A DNA stretch of 27,780 nucleotides from Chrysochromulina tobinii (lineage: Eukaryota > Haptophyta > Prymnesiales > Chrysochromulinaceae). The position numbers and the translations under genes were made by a program. Of this stretch, positions 7,994-20,072 are shown in pieces; the stretch's first letter is position 1, and every line of letters begins with the position of its first letter. The notes beneath the pieces are model-generated. The model was not told where the DNA came from and searched no databases. It saw only the letters and a program-made list of their open reading frames with translations. The stretch covers positions 1 through 27,780 of the forward strand of contig JWZX01002733.1 of NCBI GenBank assembly GCA_001275005.1, given 5' to 3'.

Positions 7994-9706
7994 ATGAGCC
8001 TAAGCCAAGTGAATGATGACCAAGGGGAGGAGGAGGAATACATCGAGCTCGACCTCGACAAGACCCTGACCTGGACGGGCAACGCAGTCAGCATCCAGGC
8101 CGGCGGCGAGTTCCGGCTGCCGCTGATCGTGCCGCACCCGAGCATCCTTGCGATCCAGTTCGAGGTCGAGGGCGGCGGCGACATCGAGTTCTCGCTCACG
8201 TTCCAGGACGACCAGGAGGAGACGTCGACCACGCTGGTCGAACCCGTGCGCGTCTCGGACCGCGAGGGGCAGCTCGACATTGACACAACGGGTGTGTGCG
8301 AGATCCTGTGGTCGAACCACCACGCATGGATGTCGTCCAAGGTGCTCTCGTACCAGATGCAGCTGGCGCCGAAGATCAATACGCGAATGCGCAGGTTCCG
8401 TGCGGCGGTCATCTCGGCGGCGGACGACTACCGCGTGCTCATGGCGGCAGAGGCAGCAGACGCGATCGATCGCAACATGCGCACACTCAAGCAGCGAACG
8501 GGCGACATGCAGAAGGCGGTCGAGGGCTTGAAGCAGAAGGAGCAGGACGCGGCCGCGCGGTACGAGCGCTACTTGGGCCACGTGAAGCGCCTCGAGGAGG
8601 AGGTGCTCGCCGCCAAGGCTCACGCCGCCAACGCGGAGCAGGATCTGCAGAGCGCCAAACGAGAGTCGGCCGCTCAGGTGCTTGCCTCTGATGGCCTCTG
8701 AGTGCATGATGATTGCCTGTGCTTGGATCTGAGTCGCTGTGCTTGTATCGGGGTCGCCGCAGGAGAGCAAGCTGGCGATGATGCACTCGCTGCGGCAACT
8801 CGATGAGAAGATGGACGAGAAGATGCTCCGAACGCTCAAGGTGGCTCATTGCATGCCGAGTGCCTCCCTCATTTCATTGCATGCTGAGTGCCTCCCTCAT
8901 TGCATGCTGAGTGCCTCCCTCATTTCATTGCATGCTGAGTGCCTCCCTCATTGCATGCTGAGTGCCTCCCTCATTTCATCGCATGCTGAGTGCCTCCCTC
9001 ATTGCATGCCTCCCTCATCGCTCCGAACGTCTCAGGAAGCCGACGAGGCCCTCGATCTCCTCTTCGAAGCGTACGCGGGTGCGATGTACCCACACGAGCC
9101 CACGGAAGATGCGGCGGAAGATGCGAAGGGTGCTGAAGGCGCACCGGATCTGCGCATCGATCGGGCGGAGCTCATTCACTTGCTGCAGGTGATTGCGTCC
9201 GATTGCGTCTGATTGCGTCTGATTGCGTCTGATTGCGTCTGATTGCGTCTGATTGCGTCTGATTACGTCTGATTGCGTCCGATTGCGTCCGATTGCGTCC
9301 GATTGCGTCCGATTGCGTCCGATTGTCGTTCCGCGGTGGTTGCCTCCGACTGCCTCTCCGGTCGCCTCTCTGAGTGCCTCCGAATGTCGTCATGCAGGAT
9401 TTCGAGGCGATGGGCCGTTCCGCACCGCCTGATGGGCTCAGTGGCGTCTTCGTGGGTTATGCCATGGCGCTCAATCCGACGGAATTCAAGCGCTGCCTCG
9501 GGCGTGCCGCGCTCGTGCTCGCGCCCTCGGGAGAGGCGGCGCTCGCTGTGGGGTTGCCTGCAGCGCCCTCGGCGGACCAGCAGCTTCGTTGGTTGCTGCA
9601 GCTGCTACCGGCGCGGATAGCGAACACCAAGTTGCCCGTGCTGGACGTGCAACGGCGCGTGCGCGTGCTCGCGGCTGCCGAGCATCTGCAGTCGCTGCTA
9701 GGCTGA
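7994..9706 (+). CDS. GOLD-domain/coiled-coil protein, four exons
   Basis: The proposed exons are 7994-8677, 8763-8840, 9036-9188 and 9398-9706, giving 407 residues. Every junction is GT-AG and falls between codons. The start is the first in-frame ATG (MSLSQVNDDQ), just before an acidic EEEEY stretch. Residues about 13-128 look like a GOLD beta-sandwich: a hydrophobic strand pattern, an IQAGGEFRLPLIV strand, EVEGGGDIEFSLTF, and a closing CEILWSNHHAWMSSKVLSY that matches the Trp-containing strands of this fold, used in Golgi and lipid-traffic proteins. A coiled coil follows (about 145-250), then an acidic loop and a helical C-terminal domain (DFEAMGRSAPPDG to EHLQSLLG). There is no membrane segment, so it is not a p24-type cargo receptor. 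Introns 2 and 3 are tandem-repeat arrays. The GOLD call is from pattern only; the C-terminal domain is unrecognised. Confidence 0.75.
8848..9016 (+). repeat. 23/28-bp tandem array forming intron 2 of the GOLD gene
   Basis: There are six copies of attgcatgctgagtgcctccctc (23 bp) at 8848, 8876, 8899, 8927, 8950 and 8978, plus a truncated seventh at 9001. The pentamer atttc precedes copies 2, 4 and 6, giving a 51-bp higher-order unit. The array fills nearly the whole intron (8841-9035). Confidence 0.95.
9191..9320 (+). repeat. Thirteen 10-bp repeats in intron 3 of the GOLD gene
   Basis: There are thirteen consecutive copies of gattgcgtcy. The last base is c in the first copy, t in the next seven and c in the final five; the eighth copy has one extra change (gattacgtct). 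The array starts two bases after the 5' splice site, so the intron's own first bases belong to the repeat. Confidence 0.97.
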
Positions 9707-9780
9707 GCGCTGTACTGAGCGCACGTCCTCGCGGCTGCGGAGCATCTGCAGTCGCTGCTAGGCTGAGCGCTGTCCTGAGC
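9661..9780 (+). repeat. 60-bp direct duplication spanning the GOLD gene stop codon
   Basis: Bases 9661-9720 and 9721-9780 are a head-to-tail duplication with 4 differences in 60. The first copy encodes the last residues of the GOLD protein and its TGA (9704-9706). The second copy lies wholly in the 3' untranslated region. Confidence 0.95.
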
Positions 9781-10456
9781 GCGCGGAACACCGCCGCCGC
9801 CGCTGCCATGATGTGTAGAAGGGGCGCCGTGACGGGCGTGCATGGCCTCGGTGAGAGCGGTCGACACACACGTACCCACCACGCGCGCGTACACACACAC
9901 ACACACACGAGCGTGGAGGAGTGGGCGACGCAGGCGGCGCGCGGCAGATGGCGGCGCGGGAGCGCACGGGAGAGGGGACGAAGCGCAGCACTGCTGGGTC
10001 TTGCACGAGCCTGCGAGACCAGTCGTCTCCTCAGGCGCGGAGCAGCTACGCCTACGGTCGTATGTCATGTGAGGACTGGGTTTCTTCTCTCGTCTCATAC
10101 ATGTAGCGACACGATCTCGAGTAACCGAACGAGATGCAGTTGTTGAGACGCGCCGTGTGTACGCCGTGTGGCCGTGAATGGGGTCGCCGGTGTGATTATT
10201 CATTGCGATGCGTGGTACTGGCAGACTTTGCCCTTTGAAACTCGCTTTCACAGCGACGTTCACAGATTCAATCAGCACCGAGACCGCGTCTCCCCGCTCA
10301 CAATCATGCTGCCCCAGGCCGTGGCGGCCCTAGCGCTGGCGCTGTGCACGTTTTCGATGGGCCCGACTTTGCGTGGGCGCATGCTGGCTGAACGCGCCAA
10401 CTGCCTGGCTCCGGCTGCTCATCCTTCTACAACCGCTAGGGCGCACAGGCCGCAGG
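9781..10456. other. Stretch without a confident gene between GOLD and helicase genes
   Basis: It holds a Cys/His-rich-looking but low-quality frame on each strand, an alternating purine-pyrimidine run at 9860-9908 ending in nine AC dinucleotides (9891-9908), and presumably the helicase promoter. An ATG at 10306 opens a short hydrophobic peptide ([16 protein letters not shown]) that is out of frame with the helicase. A 112-bp GT-AG intron (10344-10455) would join it in frame to MMSGG, so an alternative first exon is possible but unproven. Confidence 0.4.
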
Positions 10457-14663
<4,207 letters not shown>

Positions 14664-14960
14664 AGCGGACGCTTGGCCTCTAGGCGGCGACAAAGAGCGC
14701 GAGGAGCTCGTCAACCGGTGAGGCGTGACGCACCTGAGCGGACCCAGAATTTTATAGCTCTGTAAGGCCCGGCCTTGCCGTACTTAATAAGGAACATCGG
14801 GTACAACGTCGAGGGACGCCCCGCCCCGGGTACTGTGAAAAGGACTTGCCTTGCTATATATATATATACATTCCACCACGCGTGAATGCACTCCGCTCTT
14901 CAAGCATGGATTCAAAGGGCTGTCCTTCAAACACCGCACATGCCGCACCGCGTCTCCGTC
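14664..14960. other. Convergent intergenic region
   Basis: The stop codons of the helicase-nitrilase gene and the BTB gene face each other here. The stretch contains an AT-richer segment with ttttatagctctgtaag (about 14751) and a (TA)7 run at 14855-14868. I see no gene, and the two 3' ends presumably share it. Confidence 0.5.
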
Positions 14961-16016
14961 TCAGAACGGCTCAAACACGAAACGCTTGAAGCCGCCGCCC
15001 AGACCGTTCATGTTACGCGTGGCGGCACTCGCGCTCAGTCCAAGCTGCTCGAGGAATCGTGGCGCGATCGCTGCCTCAGCTGCGGCACCGCCTTCGGTCG
15101 GCTCGAGCAGAAAGAGCTCTGTCTCACCCATCAGCAGGCCACACGTGGCCACGGTACGCGACGGGTGGATGCCCGGCTGGCTGTCTGCATCGGCCAGATT
15201 GCCGCGCGTCATGAGCAGTGAGCGCCCATCGACGGTAAAGTGGCCACGCGAGATGAAGCGCTGCATCAAGAAGGCGAGCGCGATCCCATCAGTGACAACG
15301 TCATCGGCAATCATTTACAAGCAAGGGCCATCTTTGGCCGTCAGTGGCACTCGGCGTACCTGCATAAAGAAAGCGATGATCGTCGAGGCGTCGCCGCTGT
15401 CGCGCCAAATGTTTGGGAGCGGCTGTGGCATGTTGCGCAGCGCGATCAGGTTCTCCCGCGCGCAAGGGCCGCGAGAGTAGATCAGCGAGCCGTACATTTT
15501 CCCGGTCTCGGCGTAGCGACCGAAATTTGGGTTCCTTCCGCCTCCTTCCGCCTGACCAGGTCTGGTCAGACCAAGTCGCTCGTACTCGTGCTGCTCGTCA
15601 GAGCTCTCCGTGAAGCAGACTGCCTCGATAAACCCGGGAATTTCCGCGTCTTTCCACACATACATGCCCTGTCCGTCTGCTTTGAGAGGTCTGCCTATGT
15701 GCACTTCTGCTGGTGCCGAGGCCACTCTCAGAGCCTCCACGAGCGCGTCTATGGCAAAGTACTCGGCCTCCGCAAGCAGCGCATCGACCGTGAGCGGCGG
15801 AGTTGGCAGTTCGACCGCTCCGCTGCGCAGGTAGCCGAGGATGTAGGGGAAGTATCGGCCGTCGCGGTCGACGAAGGCCTCGTTTGATTCAGCGTCCAGA
15901 TCGGTGAATTCGGAGGACAGCAAGCGCGCGAAGTAGGCAGAGCCGGACGTCAGCGTCGAAGCCGCCGTCTGCACAACGTAGCCGCCCACGTTGAGCCGGA
16001 TGATGCGCGGGGGCAT
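14961..16016 (-). CDS. BTB/POZ T1-type (KCTD-like) protein, two exons
   Basis: Exon 1 is 16016-15360 and exon 2 is 15260-14961, joined by a 99-bp phase-0 intron (CAG|gtacgc ... gatgcag|CGC), giving 318 residues. The start is the first in-frame ATG (MPPRIIRLNVGG). The T1/BTB fold is clear at residues 5-100: IIRLNVGGYVVQT, LTSGSAYFARLLSSEF, FVDRDGRYFPYILGYLRSG and LLAEAEYFAIDALVEAL. This domain oligomerises and in KCTD proteins often recruits cullin-3. The middle (VWKDAEIPGFIEAVCFTE) and C-terminal parts (FISRGHFTVDGRSLLM, ending KRFVFEPF) look folded but I do not know them. Without splicing, an in-frame TAA at 15315-15317 would truncate the protein; because the frame resumes after it with good coding character, I read it as intronic. 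The splice sites are inferred. Confidence 0.82.
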
Positions 16017-16316
16017 GTGAACCGTCACGGGCTCGGAGACCAGCCTATGAATTGCGAGCACACTCGAACGCGAGACCGTCGCGATGACGCGACCGTGAAC
16101 TAACCGTGTGAAAATTTTCGTTGATACCGGCTCCGCGTTTCTGATTCTTCCGTCAACACGATAACACTTTTCTGCACACGATCACACTTATTGTCATCAA
16201 TATTAGCGACCTCCCGCAGATCTGGAGCCAAAACCGCCCCTGGGGCGGTGGCCACGTTCAGTGGTGAGGACGGACCCTTTCCGAGTCGGATCGAGGCTCA
16301 TGTTGCTCGTTCAGAC
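16017..16316 (-). promoter_or_regulatory. Intergenic region upstream of the BTB gene
   Basis: This 300-bp gap lies between the W2 gene's stop and the BTB gene's start on the same strand. Its middle (16110-16205) is A/T-richer and carries the near-repeat cacgat(a/c)acact (about 16157 and 16177). No TATA box is convincing. Confidence 0.3.
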
Positions 16317-16856
16317 TCAAGGCTCACCCGCATCAACCCACTCGATGAATGCTTGCCCACGCTCCCGCAGCCGAATGGCATCCTTCGCGGAGACTTGGTA
16401 ATACCGTGCAGCCCGCTCTTCCGCCACCCAAGCGCGCAACGACTCTTCGTCCACGAGCTCCCATTCCCAGCACGCTTTGAGCACCGCATCGAACGCCTGA
16501 ACGCTCGCTTCCTTGATCGCCTCGTCCTCAAGGTGCATGACAAAGGACTCGAGAGCCGCCAGGAATGCAGCAAACCGCGCGGCGCCACCGTCCGCGCACG
16601 CGGCCTTGATGTAGGGCCGTTTCTGCGTCAGACATTCCACAAGCGACATGTCCTCATCGGCATCGATGATGGACTGCACAACGAAATGCATGCGTGCCGT
16701 CTCCGTGTGCGTCATCATGTTACCCAGAACCACTGCCCCATCCGTGCCAAGTTCATCGAGCTTTGCAACATACTCTGCCGGCGTATGCTTATCTGCGTAT
16801 GAGTACAGCGTGGTGATACGTGGATCTTCAGCGACCCCGGCCTCGTCGTCGCTCAT
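16317..16856 (-). CDS. Stand-alone W2 (eIF2B-epsilon/eIF5 C-terminal) domain protein
   Basis: The 179-residue protein starts at the first ATG in frame (MSDDEAGVAEDP). Its C-terminal half matches the W2 domain found at the ends of eIF2B-epsilon, eIF5, eIF4G and the eIF5-mimic proteins: FLAALESFVMHLED, AFDAVLKACWEWELVDEESLRAWV, and a final QAFIEWVDAGEP with the aromatic/acidic box. This HEAT-like fold binds eIF2-beta and eIF3 or acts in nucleotide exchange on eIF2. The N-terminal half (YSYADKHTPAEYVAKLDEL) is helical and could be the first helices of the same domain. There is no nucleotidyltransferase, eIF5 N-terminal or MIF4G domain, and only 143 bp separate it from the next gene upstream, so it seems complete. 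It could be a regulator that competes with eIF5 or eIF2B, but that is inference. Confidence 0.78.
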   Translation of the reverse strand: MSDDEAGVAEDPRITTLYSYADKHTPAEYVAKLDELGTDGAVVLGNMMTHTETARMHFVVQSIIDADEDMSLVECLTQKRPYIKAACADGGAARFAAFLAALESFVMHLEDEAIKEASVQAFDAVLKACWEWELVDEESLRAWVAEERAARYYQVSAKDAIRLRERGQAFIEWVDAGEP

Positions 16857-16999
16857 CCTCAGAGATGTGATTCGGCACAGATCCTCACTTGCAGAGGCAC
16901 ATGTGTGCCGTCCCGGGGAGCTCACGCCGGCGCTCCTTACATCCCCAAAAATAACCCCGCGCGTCCAGACTAAAAACTACTTGTGGTTGTCTACAATCC

Positions 17000-18544
17000 C
17001 TAGCCTGACACATCCCGCGGCGATGCGACGCGGCTGGACACCCCTTTGACGGCACTGCGCGCGGCATCCACGATGGTACGAGCCCTCGCCTCGCGGCCCG
17101 CCTGGCTGCCAGCCAGCCTCGAGCCCGATGCCGGCCTGGACTGCTCGGGAGCCGTCGGCAGCACGCGCGGGCTGGGCACGCTCGCCACCGCCGCCGCTCC
17201 ATTCTCCTTGTCCAACCTCTCCCTCTCGGCGTCCTTCTTCAACTGCGCCAGGACCAGCTTGGTTTGCTTGAGCTCCCGATCGGAACGATCCTTCATCAGC
17301 TCCGCTTGCTCGGCCACGAGCCGCCAGCTGTCCCTCTCACTGCGCAGCGAGCGCAGCTCCATCTCGCTCGCCGTCATCGCGGGGGGCGGGGGCGCTGCTG
17401 CGGGTGCCGGCGGCGGCAGTGCTTGAGCCTGAGCTTGGATGCGCAGGTAGTCCTTCTGCAAGGCCTCGAGCTTCTCCGTCGACAGCCGCAGCTCCTCCCT
17501 AAGATCGCGCAGGGCCGCCTCGGCCCTGCTTGCACGAGCGGCCTCCTCCGCCAGGGCCGCATCGTGCTTGCTGCGCTCCTCGGCCGCCTGCGCTGTCACA
17601 CCCATCAGGGCTTCCTCCGCCTTTCGTAGCAACTCAGTCAGCTTCATCCTCTCCGCCGTGGCCGCGCACAGCTCGCCTTCGGAGACTGAGAGCTTCTTGC
17701 GAAGGGCTTCCATCGCTGCGGCCGCGGCCGCCGCCACGGCCGCCGCCTCGGCTTCCGCTGCCGCGGCCGCCGCCGCCTCGTCCGCCTGCGACTTGCCGTT
17801 CTTCGCCAATTTGATCAGAGCCTCGCGGAGACTGTCGTTGAGCCGGCTCACCTCCTCCTCCAACGCCGAGATCTTCGTCCTGGCGATCTTGCTTGCCGCC
17901 TCGTGGGCAGCGACCGCTTGGGCCAGCTCTGCCGCCGCCTGCTGCGCCGCCTCGTGGGCCGCCTGCCCCTGCGCCAACCGTAACGCCTTCTCCTTCGCTA
18001 GCTCCTCTTCTAACTTCTCGAGCATCTGCCTCGCGCCGTTGGCCTTCTCCAGCGCCGACCGTTCCCGCGCCCCCGCCGCAGTAGCGGCCGCCTCTGCAGC
18101 GGCCAAGGCCTGCTGCAGAGCCTCGATCCGCAGCCGCTGCTGCTCAATCAGTGCCTCGAACTTGAGCACCGTCGCCGCCGCATCCCTCATGCTATCCCCT
18201 TCCACCGCCTCCAAATACCGCTGCCGCCACATCTCGGCGGCCTCGTAGAGGCTTTGGTAATTGGCGCGCATGGTTGCAACGATGCCACGAGAGCCGGCGA
18301 GCGCCTCTTGCAGGTCATTGACCAGCGTCGACGCCTCGAGGCTGGCATGCCGAGCGTTGGCAACCCTCTTGGAAAGCGCATCATCCATGTACACCGGCGT
18401 GGAAGACGCAGCACAATCGCGCGGCGCGACCAGCTCCTGCGGAGCCCACTGCCTGGGTACGGACGCCGGTGCCGCAGTCGGCGCCGCCGCTGCGGACTCG
18501 CGCGAGCGAAGCTCTCGAACCGCTCTCACGCCATCGGACGCCAT
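17000..18544 (-). CDS. Coiled-coil protein of unknown function
   Basis: A single exon encodes 514 residues from the ATG at 18544 (MASDGVRAVRELRSRES). The frame is open further upstream but that part lacks coding character. After a Pro/Ala-rich N-terminus, residues about 60-400 form a long Ala/Glu/Lys/Leu heptad coiled coil with an Ala-only stretch in the middle ([21 protein letters not shown]). A Pro hinge (PPPAPAAAPPPPA) near 390 is followed by a second, shorter coiled coil (MELRSLRSERDSWRLVAEQAEL). The C-terminal 80 residues are basic and Ser/Arg/Pro-rich. No motor, kinase or membrane segment is seen. It is divergent from the giant ARM/IQ/EF-hand gene across 215 bp. A structural role in cytoskeleton, basal body or flagellum would fit, but low-complexity coiled coils match many unrelated proteins. 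Confidence 0.8.
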   Translation of the reverse strand: MASDGVRAVRELRSRESAAAAPTAAPASVPRQWAPQELVAPRDCAASSTPVYMDDALSKRVANARHASLEASTLVNDLQEALAGSRGIVATMRANYQSLYEAAEMWRQRYLEAVEGDSMRDAAATVLKFEALIEQQRLRIEALQQALAAAEAAATAAGARERSALEKANGARQMLEKLEEELAKEKALRLAQGQAAHEAAQQAAAELAQAVAAHEAASKIARTKISALEEEVSRLNDSLREALIKLAKNGKSQADEAAAAAAAEAEAAAVAAAAAAAMEALRKKLSVSEGELCAATAERMKLTELLRKAEEALMGVTAQAAEERSKHDAALAEEAARASRAEAALRDLREELRLSTEKLEALQKDYLRIQAQAQALPPPAPAAAPPPPAMTASEMELRSLRSERDSWRLVAEQAELMKDRSDRELKQTKLVLAQLKKDAERERLDKENGAAAVASVPSPRVLPTAPEQSRPASGSRLAGSQAGREARARTIVDAARSAVKGVSSRVASPRDVSG

Positions 18545-18759
18545 GAGCGTGCGGACGTTGGAAATCCGAGGAGTTCTCCTGTGTGAACACCAAAGTTTGC
18601 GCTGTGAATGAAGGCACACATAAAAAGAAGATCGGGGTTGCGCATCCCGCTCGCATTTATAGCTGTTCAGGTGCAGAGTATGCATGCACAGCATATTATC
18701 GGGCTTTTTTTGCGTGCCGATCTCGCCGTTGTCAGTACAACGTGGGCGGGTAGGTGCAA
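18545..18759. promoter_or_regulatory. Short divergent promoter region
   Basis: The start codons of the coiled-coil gene (18544, minus) and the giant gene (18760, plus) are only 215 bp apart. An in-frame TAG at 18751-18753 immediately before the giant gene's ATG supports that start. The region contains a T-rich run near 18705 and the gcatgc palindrome near 18681. No core element could be assigned. Confidence 0.4.
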
Positions 18760-20039
18760 ATGAGCTGGTCCAAAGGTGGAGGCTGGTTCGAAGGTGCTGC
18801 GTGCGAGGCGCTGCTCACCGCACACGACGATGAGTCCCTCGCCGCGGCGATCATAGCGGTCGCCAAGGACCTCGAGTCCGCCGAGACGCGCGAGGGCATC
18901 GAGGAGCTGTGCTTCACGCTGCGCGAGACGGGCGGGATGGTGCGCCTCGGTGGTCTGCTCGCGCACGCGGATCCGATCGTGCACCAGACGAGCCTGATGC
19001 TGCTTGCAACCCTCACGACGCCCGAGGTGGATAGCCAGGCGGCGCTGACCAAGCAGCGCCTCGCGACTGCCAATGTGGCGCCGGACCTGGTCGAGCACCT
19101 GTTCTCGCCCGTGGTGCTCACGGTCGCATACGCGTGCGCTCTGGTGCAGAACACGTGTGATGACCCCGAGGTGGTGCGCTGCCTGCGCGAGATGGGTGGC
19201 CTCGCGCGGCTGCGTGAGCTGTCGACGTGCGACCAGGCCGTCATCGTCGAGTGCTCGAGCGCGTGCCTGACCAACCTGGGTGCGACGATGGCCGCGGCCG
19301 AGAGGGCCATCCTCGTCGCACGCGCCGTCGTGCGGCTGCAGTTTGGGGTACGCCGGCGGCTCGCTCGCGAGGCCAAAGCACGTCGAGAGCGGGAGCGGGA
19401 AGCTGCCGAGCAGGAGGCAGAGCGGGAGCGACAGGCGCAGCGCTTGCGTGCATCCACTTGCATCCAGTCAACGGTGCGGAAGGCGAGCGCCCTCAGGGAG
19501 GTGCGTCGGCTTATCGAGCGCCGCAATGGGGCCGTCGGCCTGGCCGCGAGCGCCGCGGCGGAGGCGATTCGTCAGATGGAGCTCGCCAGTCAAGCAGAAC
19601 GCCACGCGTTAGGGGCCGAGCCTCGCGTGCTTGATGCGGCGACCGTGGCGACGGAGGCGGAGGCGGAGGCACGCGAGGCGTGCGAGCGCGCTGTCGCGGG
19701 CGCGGACGCGTCGGATCACACCGATGCTGCCGTGTGGGCAGTCGAGGCGGCGGCCAAGGCGGCGGCCAAAGCGGCGGCCAAGGCGTCGGCAGCGGCTTCG
19801 GCCGTGCAGGGGGAGGCGATGGCGATGGCGACATTCGCGCAGCTCGCGCACACGGCGCTCGAGCTGGCCGAGGCGGCCAAGGGGGCGGCAGCGGACGCCG
19901 CGGGGATTGCTAAGAAAACCTCATCTGCGTCGGCCGACGCACGTGTGGCCGGCATGGCGGCCGCGGCCGCGGCTAACTCATATGCCCAAGTTGAGGAGGC
20001 AGCCGCGATGGTCGTGGAGGCGGCAGAGATGGTGGAGGG

Positions 20040-20072
<33 letters not shown>

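Noticed and set aside
9191-9320. Regular direct repeats considered as a CRISPR array
   Set aside because: The units are 10 bp and contiguous with no spacers, they sit inside an intron, and the genome is eukaryotic.
9457-10278. Minus-strand 273-codon frame rich in Cys and Ser
   Set aside because: It overlaps the coding last exon of the GOLD gene, reads through the 60-bp duplication and the AC run, and has no recognisable domain.
10306-10372. Signal-peptide-like [16 protein letters not shown] as the helicase N-terminus
   Set aside because: It is out of frame with the helicase and would need an unproven 112-bp intron. A secretory signal is also unlikely on a DDX3-type helicase, so I kept it only as an alternative.
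15312-15317. TAA followed directly by ATG in the BTB gene, considered as a nonsense mutation or two genes
   Set aside because: A phase-0 GT-AG intron removes the stop and joins two frames of good coding quality, so splicing is the simpler explanation.
14851-15480. Plus-strand frames starting in the TA run and crossing the BTB gene
   Set aside because: They are antisense to BTB coding sequence and begin in a microsatellite, with no protein-like features.
16191-16802. Plus-strand 203-codon frame
   Set aside because: It is antisense to the W2-domain gene, whose motif match fixes the coding strand.
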